64,000 nucleotides of DNA from Holophagales bacterium (GTDB taxonomy: Bacteria; Acidobacteriota; Thermoanaerobaculia; UBA5066): the NCBI GenBank assembly GCA_016719485.1, contig JADJZB010000002.1, forward strand, positions 434,001 to 498,000, given 5' to 3'. Shown in pieces: positions 17,636-25,246 of this stretch; the stretch's first letter is position 1, and the number at the start of each line of letters is the position of its first letter. Both the position numbers and the translations under genes were made by a program. The notes beneath the pieces were generated by a model. The model made no database searches. It saw only the letters and a program-made list of their open reading frames with translations, and was not told the origin of the DNA.

Positions 17636-19924
17636 ATGAAGCTGAAGACCTGCGTCCTTCTCGCCCTGCTTGCGGCGAAGGGCCTCGCGGCGGACCCGGT
17701 CCCCGCGACGCTCTCGGGCTCGATCCTCGCCACCGACGGCAGCGGGCTGCCCGGCGCCCGCGTCACCGTACTCCCCGAGGGGCCCGACTCACGGCCCGCT
17801 GCGGTCATCGCTTCCGGCGAACGGGGCCTCTTCCTCGTGCGCGGACTCCCCGCGGGGACGTTCCAGCTGCGGATCGAGCTGCCGGGCTTCGAGACCCGAA
17901 CGGTCGCGAACGTCAGGCTCGCTCCCGGCGACCGCCGCGACCTCGCCGTGACGCTGCGTGTCGCGGGGATCAGGGAAAGCGTCACGGTCGTCAGCCCGTC
18001 GCCCCGCGACGCCGTCGAGGCCGCGGAGATCCGCGAGAGCTCCGCGCGCGACGTCGGCGACGCGCTCGTCCAGCTCCCGGGCGTCTGGAAGCTCCGGAAG
18101 GGGGGCATCGCCAGCGACGTCGTCGTACGCGGGTACCAGAGCCGCGACCTGAACGTCCTCGTCGACGGCGAGCGGATCTACGGCGCCTGCCCGAACCACA
18201 TGGACCCGCCCTCCTTCCACGTCGACTTCGCCCAGGTCGACCGCGTCGAGGTGGCGAAGGGACCTTTCGACGTGAGGAACCAGGGGAGCCTGGGCGGCGT
18301 CGTGAGCATCGTCACGAGGAGACCCGAGCCGGGCTTCCACGCCACCGCGAACGGCGCCGCCGGATCCTGGGGCTACGCCAACCCCTCGGTTTCGGCCTCG
18401 TGGGCCGGCGAGGCGTTTTCTGCCCTCGCCGGATACTCCTATCGGCGCTCCACGGCGTTCTCGGACGGCGACGGCCGCCGTTTCACCGAGCTGACGAACT
18501 ACCGCGCCGACGCCGTGGACGGCGAAGCGTTCCGGGCGGGAACCGCCTGGACCCGCGTCGGGTTCGTCCCGGCCAAGGACCACGCGGTCACGTTCTCCTA
18601 CACGCGGCAGGACACGTCGCACACCTACTACCCGTATCTGCAGATGGACGCCGTGTACGACGACTCGGACCGCTTCGGCCTGACGTGGGAGGCCACGCCC
18701 TCCGCCGTCGTGACGGCGGCGAAGCTCTCCACCTACTACGCACAGGTCGACCACTGGATGACCGACGAGTACCGGACCACCGGGGCGCCCGCGGCGCGCG
18801 GATGGTCGATGGGAACGGACGCCTTCTCGCGGACGCTCGGAGGCCGGCTCGAAGCGACCGCCTGGGGCGTGACGGCGGGCGTCGAAGCGTACCGGCGGTA
18901 CTGGGACACGACGACGTATCTCGCCGGCATGCAGTACAAACCGCAGGCGTCGCTTCCCGGTGCCACGACCGACGTCTTCGGCCTCTTCGCAGAGCGGTCG
19001 TTCCGCCTCGGCGGGACGGTCATCCTCGACGCCGGGCTTCGGTGGGACCACGCCTCGGCCTCCGTCGACGGCGAGAAGGCCTCCACCGACCTGACCTGGG
19101 CTTACCACGGCACGCGCGCGACGGAGCAGGACGACGCGCTCGCCGGCGGGAGCCTGCGCGCCCGCTGGCAGGCCGCGGAGGGGCTCGAGGTCTCGCTCGG
19201 TGCGGGGACGGCGGCGCGGATTCCCGAGCCGCAGGAGCGCTGGTTCTCCCTGAAGCGGATGGGGACGGACTGGGTCGGCAACCCCGATCTCGCCCCGTCG
19301 CGCAACACCGCGCTCGACCTGTCGGCGTCGTTCCGGGCCGGGCGCGTCTACGTCTCGGCCAGCGCGTTCGTCAACGAAGTCGCCGACACCATCATCCTCG
19401 CCGACGTCGCCAGGGTGAACGTGGTCCCGGGCGTCATGAACCCGAAGGCCCGGACGTACGAGAACGTCGACGCCCGCCTCGCGGGCGGCGAGGCGACCGC
19501 CGCAGTGACGCTGACGGGCACCCTCTTCTTCTCGGGGGCGGTGTCGTACGTCAGAGGGACCCAGGACCCGCGCCCCGAGCTCGGGATCCTTTCGGAGTAC
19601 GTCGCCGAGATGCCGCCCGTGACCGGCCGGGCTTCCCTGCGCTGGGACAACGGCCGCTTCTGGGGAGAGGCAGAAGGCGTCTTCGCCGCGGCGCAGACGC
19701 ACGTCGACACGGATCTTCTCGAATCCACGACCCCGGGCTGGGGGATCGCGACCCTGCGGGCCGGTATCGCCTTCGGCGACGTCGGACTGAACGTCGGCGT
19801 CGAGAACCTCTTCGGGCGTCTCTACTCCGAGCACCTCTCCTATCAGCGGGACCCGTTCCGGTCGGGCGTGAAGATCCCCGAGCCCGGGCGGAACGTCTTC
19901 GTCAACCTCTCGTACCGCTACTGA
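17636..19924 (+). CDS. TonB-dependent copper receptor, OprC/NosA type
   Basis: A 762-residue outer-membrane receptor. It has a signal peptide (MKLKTCVLLALLAAKGLAA), then a carboxypeptidase-regulatory-like beta domain at about residues 27-105. The plug follows (SARDVGDALVQLPGVWKL, then VVVRGYQSRDLNVLVDGERI), and after it a 22-strand-type barrel ending in NVFVNLSYRY with a C-terminal aromatic residue. The decisive feature is the pair of motifs that bind copper in Pseudomonas OprC: CxxxM at Cys185-Met189 (GACPNHMDPP) and HxM at His373-Met375 (VDHWMTDEY). NosA/OprC proteins bring copper across the outer membrane and are linked to N2O reductase, whose genes lie 5 kb downstream here. The ATG at 17636 is preferred to 17615 because it opens the signal peptide and has GGAG upstream. 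It is probably co-transcribed with the Cys-rich gene from the dyad promoter at 17090. Confidence 0.85.
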   Translation: MKLKTCVLLALLAAKGLAADPVPATLSGSILATDGSGLPGARVTVLPEGPDSRPAAVIASGERGLFLVRGLPAGTFQLRIELPGFETRTVANVRLAPGDRRDLAVTLRVAGIRESVTVVSPSPRDAVEAAEIRESSARDVGDALVQLPGVWKLRKGGIASDVVVRGYQSRDLNVLVDGERIYGACPNHMDPPSFHVDFAQVDRVEVAKGPFDVRNQGSLGGVVSIVTRRPEPGFHATANGAAGSWGYANPSVSASWAGEAFSALAGYSYRRSTAFSDGDGRRFTELTNYRADAVDGEAFRAGTAWTRVGFVPAKDHAVTFSYTRQDTSHTYYPYLQMDAVYDDSDRFGLTWEATPSAVVTAAKLSTYYAQVDHWMTDEYRTTGAPAARGWSMGTDAFSRTLGGRLEATAWGVTAGVEAYRRYWDTTTYLAGMQYKPQASLPGATTDVFGLFAERSFRLGGTVILDAGLRWDHASASVDGEKASTDLTWAYHGTRATEQDDALAGGSLRARWQAAEGLEVSLGAGTAARIPEPQERWFSLKRMGTDWVGNPDLAPSRNTALDLSASFRAGRVYVSASAFVNEVADTIILADVARVNVVPGVMNPKARTYENVDARLAGGEATAAVTLTGTLFFSGAVSYVRGTQDPRPELGILSEYVAEMPPVTGRASLRWDNGRFWGEAEGVFAAAQTHVDTDLLESTTPGWGIATLRAGIAFGDVGLNVGVENLFGRLYSEHLSYQRDPFRSGVKIPEPGRNVFVNLSYRY

Positions 19925-19932
19925 TCCCCTCC

Positions 19933-19966
19933 GGAGCCGGGACCGAGGATCGGCGGTCCCGGCTCC
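19933..19966 (+). terminator. Terminator after the copper receptor gene
   Basis: Perfect 12-bp stem GGAGCCGGGACC / GGTCCCGGCTCC with a ten-base loop, followed by C5-T4. It starts 9 bases after the receptor stop codon and isolates that unit from the next FNR-type promoter. Confidence 0.85.
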
Positions 19967-19986
19967 CCCCTTTTCATCGGCTCGTC

Positions 19987-20000
19987 ATGACCTGCGTCAT
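19987..20000 (+). promoter_or_regulatory. FNR/CRP-type operator, copy 2 (ATGAC-N4-GTCAT)
   Basis: Perfect dyad ATGAC-CTGC-GTCAT, followed by ACCGGCC. A -10-like GATTCT lies at 20023-20028, again centred 32 bases downstream. The predicted start is about 20035, leaving a short leader with GGGAG before the ATG at 20051. It would drive the whole electron-transfer and nos operon. Confidence 0.72.
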
Positions 20001-20050
20001 ACCGGCCCTGCGCCGCCGGGAGGATTCTGCCGGGCACAGGGAGATTCGAC

Positions 20051-22009
20051 ATGCCGATCCGGGCTCGCATCCCGTCCTTGTCGGATTGGAAGGCGCAGGT
20101 CAAGTGCCAGTCCGGGTGTCCGGTATCCACCGACGCCGGCCGGTACGTCCAGCTCATCGCGGAGAACCGTGACGAGGAGGCCTTCCTCGTCGCCCGGGCG
20201 CCGAACCCGTTCGCGTCGGTCTGCGGCCGGGTCTGCGCCGCGCCGTGCGAGGACGCCTGCCGGCGAGGCGCGATCGACGCCCCCGTCTCGATCCGTGCCC
20301 TGAAGCGGTTCGTCACGGAGCGGTACGGCGTCGAGTCGATCCGGCCGAACACGCAGGACCGCCTCTTCGGCGAGCTCGTGGGAGAGGGGAACCGCTACGC
20401 GGGCCACCTCCCGGTCGTCCCCTCCCCTGCCCCGCCGCCCGCGTCGGGGAAGACGCGCGTTGCCGTCATCGGCGCCGGACCAGCCGGCCTCTCGGCCGCG
20501 CACGACCTCGCCCTCCTCGGCTACGACGTGACGGTCTTCGAGGCGGGCGGCGAGCCGGGCGGGATGATGCGGTTCGGGATCCCCGAGTACCGCCTCCCGC
20601 GGACGCTCATCAAGGCCGAGATCGACCGGATCCTCGCGCTCGGCGTCACCCTCCGGCTCGGGACGGCGCTCTCTCCCTCCTACGGCCTGGCCGAGCTGCG
20701 CCGCGGCGGCTTCGAGGCCGTCTTCCTCTCGGTCGGCGTCTCGAAGGGGCGGGACCTCGACGTCCCGGGCGTCGAGCTGGACGGCGTGGTGAAAGCCGTC
20801 GACTACCTCCTGAACGTGAACCGCGGCTACCGGATGGACCTCGGCCGGCGCGTCGTCGTCATCGGCGGCGGTTTCGTCGCCTTCGACGCGGCCCGCACCG
20901 CCCTGCGCGTCTTCAAGGAAGAAGAGGTCGACGCCCTCGCCGGCGAAGCGGGGGCGGCCGACGCCCGCGCGAAGGAGGCCCTCGACTCCGCCCGCGCGGC
21001 CCTGCGCGGCGGCGCGGCCGACGTGACGATCGTCTCCCTCGAGAACTTCGACGAGATGCCCGTCCTCCGGACGATGCAGGGGCACGAGGAGTTCGAGGAG
21101 GCGAAGAGGGAGGGGATCGTCTTCCTTCCCCGCCGGGGCCCGAGGCGCTTCCTCGGAGCGTCGCGCCTCGAGGCGGTCGAGCTCAGGACGGTCCTCTCCG
21201 TCTTCGACGAGAACGGACGCTTCTCCCCGCGCTACGACGACGCCGACGTGACGACGGTCCCGGCCGACGCCTGCATCCTCGCCGTCGGACAGAAGCCCGA
21301 CCTCTCGTTCCTCAAGCCCGAGGACGGCGTCGACCTCACGCCCGGCGGGACCATTCGGGTCGACGCGGCCACGCTCGCCACCTCCGCGGCGGGCGTCTAC
21401 GCCGGCGGTGACGTCGCCTTCGGGCCGAGGAACCTCATCGAGGCGGTCGCGAACGGGAAGAAGGCCGCCCGGTCCATCCACGAACACCTCGCGGCCCGTG
21501 GCGCCTCGGCCGGCCTCGCCCTCGAGAGCCACCTCGAGGTCGAGAAGCTCTTCACGCCGACCTACAGGATGATCGCGGGCTTCGAGCTGCACGACCGCGT
21601 CGCCCCGCCGACGATCGACGTCGGGCGGCGGACCGGGATCGCAGAGGTCGAGAACGGCTACGACGAGGCCGAGGCGCGCCTGCAGGGCGCCCGCTGCCTC
21701 GTCTGCCACGTCCAGACGATCTACGACCCGGAGAAGTGTGTCCTCTGCAGCCGTTGCGTCGACATCTGCCCCGAGTACTGCCTCGCCATCGTTCCCTTCG
21801 AGGAGCTGGAGCTCCCTGAGGAGGAGAGGGCTCTGCTCGCCGAGCGCGCGAACGGGAACGGGCTCCCCCTCTCGGCGATGGTCAAGGACGACGACAAGTG
21901 CATCCGCTGCGGCCTCTGCGCCGTTCGCTGCCCCACCGACGCGATGACGATGGAGCGATTCACGATCACGGAACGTCTCGTTCCGACCACGAGCGAGGTT
22001 TCTCGATGA
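20051..22009 (+). CDS. FAD-dependent oxidoreductase with N- and C-terminal iron-sulphur domains (GltD-like)
   Basis: A 652-residue flavoprotein. The N-terminal Fer4-type domain (residues ~15-80, Cys pattern CQSGCP ... CGRVCAAPCEDAC) is as in glutamate synthase small subunit and related enzymes. A Rossmann FAD site is VAVIGAGPAGLSAAHDLALL near 138, with a second dinucleotide fold RRVVVIGGGFVAFDAARTAL near 267. A C-terminal bacterial ferredoxin pair (CVLCSRCVDICPEYC and CIRCGLCAVRCPTDAM) probably binds two 4Fe-4S clusters. There is no signal sequence, so it is cytoplasmic. It heads the operon and overlaps the Rieske gene by four bases. The inferred role is to feed electrons from NAD(P)H or ferredoxin into the Rieske/cytochrome b/c chain that serves N2O reductase. 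The electron donor is not shown by sequence. Confidence 0.85.
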   Translation: MPIRARIPSLSDWKAQVKCQSGCPVSTDAGRYVQLIAENRDEEAFLVARAPNPFASVCGRVCAAPCEDACRRGAIDAPVSIRALKRFVTERYGVESIRPNTQDRLFGELVGEGNRYAGHLPVVPSPAPPPASGKTRVAVIGAGPAGLSAAHDLALLGYDVTVFEAGGEPGGMMRFGIPEYRLPRTLIKAEIDRILALGVTLRLGTALSPSYGLAELRRGGFEAVFLSVGVSKGRDLDVPGVELDGVVKAVDYLLNVNRGYRMDLGRRVVVIGGGFVAFDAARTALRVFKEEEVDALAGEAGAADARAKEALDSARAALRGGAADVTIVSLENFDEMPVLRTMQGHEEFEEAKREGIVFLPRRGPRRFLGASRLEAVELRTVLSVFDENGRFSPRYDDADVTTVPADACILAVGQKPDLSFLKPEDGVDLTPGGTIRVDAATLATSAAGVYAGGDVAFGPRNLIEAVANGKKAARSIHEHLAARGASAGLALESHLEVEKLFTPTYRMIAGFELHDRVAPPTIDVGRRTGIAEVENGYDEAEARLQGARCLVCHVQTIYDPEKCVLCSRCVDICPEYCLAIVPFEELELPEEERALLAERANGNGLPLSAMVKDDDKCIRCGLCAVRCPTDAMTMERFTITERLVPTTSEVSR

Positions 22010-22554
22010 CGACGAAGACGGACCCCCCGGCCGGTGCCGAGGCGCCCTCCAAAGAGCCCAACAGCCGCCGCGACTTCCTGATGAAGGCCGGCCTCGGCGC
22101 CGGCGTCGTCGCCCTCGTCGGGCAGGCGGGCGCTTCCCTGCGCTCGCTCGTCCCGAACGTGTCGTACGACGCGCCGACGACGGTGAAGCTCGGTGCGCCG
22201 ATCGACTTCCCCGACGGGATGAAGTTCCTCCCCGACGAGCGGCTCTTCGTCTTCCGCGAGGGAAAGACCTTCCACGCCATCTCGGCCGTCTGCACGCACC
22301 TCGGCTGCACGGTGAGGGCCGAGGCGCTCTCGAAGGTCGAGGAGGCCAGCGTCGAGGGCAAGCCCCTGCGCCTGACGCACCGCTTCCAGTGCCCCTGCCA
22401 CGGCTCGAAGTACTCCGGCGACGGGACGAACCAGACGGGGCCGGCCCCGAAGCCGCTCGCCTGGTACCACCTCTCCGTCGCCGTCGACGACGGGCAGCTC
22501 GTGGTCGACCTGGCGCAGGAAGTGGGCCACGACTTCCGGCTCACCGTGGCGTGA
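22006..22554 (+). CDS. Rieske 2Fe-2S protein of a bc-type complex
   Basis: A 182-residue protein. A twin-arginine motif (NSRRDFLMKAG) and a hydrophobic helix at about residues 20-45 suggest Tat insertion with an uncleaved anchor. The Rieske cluster ligands are in the two canonical boxes, CTHLGC (Cys96, His98) and CPCHGS (Cys129, His132), each with its extra disulphide cysteine (Cys101, Cys131). The start ATG overlaps the previous stop as ATGA (22006-22009), so it is translationally coupled. With the following cytochrome b and cytochrome c genes it forms a quinol:cytochrome c oxidoreductase module placed directly before nosZ. Confidence 0.93.
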   Translation: MTTKTDPPAGAEAPSKEPNSRRDFLMKAGLGAGVVALVGQAGASLRSLVPNVSYDAPTTVKLGAPIDFPDGMKFLPDERLFVFREGKTFHAISAVCTHLGCTVRAEALSKVEEASVEGKPLRLTHRFQCPCHGSKYSGDGTNQTGPAPKPLAWYHLSVAVDDGQLVVDLAQEVGHDFRLTVA

Positions 22555-22569
22555 GCGGAGCGAAGAGCC

Positions 22570-23913
22570 GTGAGCGCGAAACCCGGAACCCCCGCCCCTC
22601 CCACCGCCCCCGGGGTCCACCCGAAACCGTTCTGGAGCTTCCGCCCCCGCTCCGACCGCGAGGCGGGAGACGCCGTCGTCTCCAACTTCCTCCTCCACTG
22701 GTTCCCGGCCAAGACCTACAAGCCGTCCCTCGACTGGAACTACTCGTTCTGGCTCGGCACGGCCTCGGCCGCCCTCTTCTTCCTCCTCGTCCTCTCGGGC
22801 CTGCCGCTCCTCCTCCTCTACGTCCCGTCGGTCGAGCGGGCCTACGGGTCGGTGAAGGACATCGAGTTCGTCGTCACGTTCGGCTCCTGGATCCGCGCCG
22901 TCCACCGGATCGCGGCGCACCTCATGGTGGCGGCCGTCTTCCTCCACCTCGTCCGCGTCTTTCTCACGGGCGCCTACAAGAACGGCACGGGGCGCGGCCA
23001 GCGGCGCGAGTGGAACTGGGTGCTCGGCGTCGTCATGATCGTCCTGACCCTGTTCCTCTCCTTTACGGGCTACCTCCTCCCGTGGGACCAGCTCGCCTAC
23101 TGGGCGGTCACCGTCGGGACGAACATCGCGAGCTCGGTGCCGTACGTCGGCCCCGAGATGCGCGAGCTCCTCATCGGCGGGCGGACGATCGACCAGGCGA
23201 CGCTCCTGCGGTTCTACGTCCTGCACGTCATCTTCCTGCCGGCCGGGCTCGGGGCGCTCCTCGCGTACCACATGTGGCGCATCCGCAAGGACGGCGGCCT
23301 CGCGAAGGCCGACCGCTGGACGCTGGAATCGGAAAAGACCGAAGCCCCGCCCGCGAAGACGAAGACCTACTCGCTCCTCGGCGTCGCCCGCGGCCAGGCC
23401 CCGGCGATCCGGGCCGTGACGCTCCAGGCCGCCGACCGGACGGTCAACTCGGTGAACGACCTCGTCCGGAGGATATCGATCGTCGTCCTCGGGACGTTCG
23501 CCGTCGTGAGCATCCTGGCCTGCTTCATCCCGTCGCCCCTCGAGGAGCCGGCCAACCCGATGATCACGCCGAACCCGGCCAAGGCGCCGTGGTACTTCCT
23601 CTGGCTCCAGGAGATCGTCACCGACACGACGCTGAAGATCGGCTCCTTCACGATCAACGGCGCCTTCCTCGGCGGCGTGATCCTGCCGACGATCCTCCTC
23701 GGCCTCCTCACGGTCTGGCCCTGGCTCGACAGGAGCCCGGCGGGCGCGGCCGGGGTCTGGTTCCACGCTTCGAGGAGGCGGCAGAACCTCGTCTTCCTCC
23801 TCGTCGTCCTCCTCGTCCTCGCGTTCACGATCGTCGGGACCTTCCTCCGGGGTCCCTACTGGAACTTCTACTGGCCGTGGCAGGCCTGGCCCGAGCTCCC
23901 GACGAGGATCTGA
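22570..23913 (+). CDS. Cytochrome b of a bc/b6f-type complex
   Basis: A 447-residue integral membrane protein starting at GTG 22570. The N-terminal half has the four-helix haem-b core, with paired histidines in helix B (IRAVHRIAAHLMVAAVFLHL) and helix D (FYVLHVIFLPAGLGALLAYH). The second half is fused on and resembles b6f subunit IV, with KAPWYFLWLQEI in place of the usual PEWY loop at the quinol site, as in several anaerobe Rieske/cytb complexes. Between them is a soluble linker of about 60 residues. It lies 15 bases after the Rieske gene and 2 bases before the cytochrome c gene. Confidence 0.92.
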   Translation: MSAKPGTPAPPTAPGVHPKPFWSFRPRSDREAGDAVVSNFLLHWFPAKTYKPSLDWNYSFWLGTASAALFFLLVLSGLPLLLLYVPSVERAYGSVKDIEFVVTFGSWIRAVHRIAAHLMVAAVFLHLVRVFLTGAYKNGTGRGQRREWNWVLGVVMIVLTLFLSFTGYLLPWDQLAYWAVTVGTNIASSVPYVGPEMRELLIGGRTIDQATLLRFYVLHVIFLPAGLGALLAYHMWRIRKDGGLAKADRWTLESEKTEAPPAKTKTYSLLGVARGQAPAIRAVTLQAADRTVNSVNDLVRRISIVVLGTFAVVSILACFIPSPLEEPANPMITPNPAKAPWYFLWLQEIVTDTTLKIGSFTINGAFLGGVILPTILLGLLTVWPWLDRSPAGAAGVWFHASRRRQNLVFLLVVLLVLAFTIVGTFLRGPYWNFYWPWQAWPELPTRI

Positions 23914-23915
23914 CG

Positions 23916-25136
23916 ATGGAGCAGCGCACGAGCTCGCCCTACCCTGGCAAGGACCGACCCGTCCTCGCCGTCATCGGCGTCCTCCTCGTCGTCTCGACGG
24001 TCGTCTTCGCCGTCACGGATCACCGGAAGGACTGGCGCTGGTACCAGGCCGAGTTCCGGAAGATGGTGGCCGAGAAGTTCGGCGCCGAGAAGGCCGCCAC
24101 CCTTCCGGCCGGGATGAAGCAGATCTGGGTGAAGGACCTCGGCCGGGCGGACCGCTGCATCACCTGCCACCAGGGAATCCTCTGGAAGGGGTTCGAGACC
24201 GCCGAACACCCCTGGAAGACCCACCCCGCCGAGCCGCTCAAGATCCACCCCGTCGAGGACTACGGCTGCACCGCCTGCCACGGCGGACAGGGCTGGGCCG
24301 TCGAGAGCGAGAAGGCCCACGGGCCGATCCACTTCTGGGAGGAGCCCGTCCTCGGCAAGGCGATGGGCGAGGCCTACTCGATCCAGGGGGACGACAAGGG
24401 CGCCCTGATGCAGATGAACTGCAACGTCTGCCACCGGTACGACCGCGAGACGAAGGGCGCCGACCTCATCAACCTCGGCAAGAAGCTCGTCAACGAGAAG
24501 GGCTGCCGGGCCTGCCACGTCGTCAACGGGCGCGGCGGGACGATCGGCCCCGACCTGACGTACGTCGGCGACAAGGCCGCCGAGCAGTACGACATGAGCC
24601 GTCTCGGCGGCCAGAAGACCGCGTTCGCCTGGCACGTCGCGCACCTGAAGAACCCGAAGGAGCTCGTCCCCGACACCGTCATGCCGTCCTTCGGCTTCGG
24701 GACGAAGGAGTCCCAGGCGCTCGCGGCCCTCGTCCTCTCGTGGCGCCGGGCTCCGGTCCCGGCGACGTACCGCCCCGGGGTCCCGCGGACCGACCCGCAG
24801 ACCCCCGAGGAGATCGCCGAGGAGGAGCGGATGAAGCACGGGCCGGGCGCCTGGTTCGTGTCGACCGGCTGCTTCGTCTGCCACTCGGTCGCCTCCCTCG
24901 GCGTGAAGAGCGCCGCCCAGGTCGGGCCCGACCTCTCGACGGCCGTCGAGGACACCCAGAAGCGCTTCGGCAAGACCGTCGACGACTTCATCAAGAACCC
25001 GACCGGGACGATGTCCGTCGTCCTGTCGCGCCAGATCATCCTGACCGACGCCGAGAAGGAGGTCGCGATCCAGAAGCTGCGCGAAGCCTTCGCCGAGCAC
25101 CAGAAGCAGAAAGCCGCGGCCCCCGCGGCGCACTGA
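23916..25136 (+). CDS. Membrane-anchored pentahaem cytochrome c
   Basis: A 406-residue protein with one N-terminal transmembrane anchor (PVLAVIGVLLVVSTVVFAV) and a periplasmic body with five CxxCH haem sites: Cys81 (CITCH), Cys118 (CTACH), Cys169 (CNVCH), Cys197 (CRACH) and Cys319 (CFVCH). The third and fourth sit close together. The C-terminal domain resembles a mono-haem c-type fold. It follows the cytochrome b stop by two bases. The expected role is to take electrons from the Rieske/cyt b complex and pass them towards NosZ. It is not one of the standard NosC1/NosC2 mono-haem proteins of Wolinella-type clusters. Confidence 0.9.
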   Translation: MEQRTSSPYPGKDRPVLAVIGVLLVVSTVVFAVTDHRKDWRWYQAEFRKMVAEKFGAEKAATLPAGMKQIWVKDLGRADRCITCHQGILWKGFETAEHPWKTHPAEPLKIHPVEDYGCTACHGGQGWAVESEKAHGPIHFWEEPVLGKAMGEAYSIQGDDKGALMQMNCNVCHRYDRETKGADLINLGKKLVNEKGCRACHVVNGRGGTIGPDLTYVGDKAAEQYDMSRLGGQKTAFAWHVAHLKNPKELVPDTVMPSFGFGTKESQALAALVLSWRRAPVPATYRPGVPRTDPQTPEEIAEEERMKHGPGAWFVSTGCFVCHSVASLGVKSAAQVGPDLSTAVEDTQKRFGKTVDDFIKNPTGTMSVVLSRQIILTDAEKEVAIQKLREAFAEHQKQKAAAPAAH

Positions 25137-25143
25137 TCGACCG

Positions 25144-25176
25144 CGGAGGCCGCGCGCCGATCCCGCGCGGCCTCCG
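25144..25176 (+). terminator. Strong hairpin between the cytochrome c and nosZ genes
   Basis: Perfect 13-bp stem CGGAGGCCGCGCG / CGCGCGGCCTCCG with a seven-base loop, 8 bases after the cytochrome stop, without a T-run. A second perfect 8-bp stem (CCCCCGGC / GCCGGGGG, 25201-25220) lies just before the nosZ ribosome-binding site. Either could terminate, attenuate, or protect the nosZ message from 5' decay. No separate nosZ promoter was recognised. Confidence 0.5.
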
Positions 25177-25246
25177 TTCACCGCAACGCAACCGATTCCG
25201 CCCCCGGCCAGAGCCGGGGGCCTCACAGGGAGAAGGAGGGGACCAG

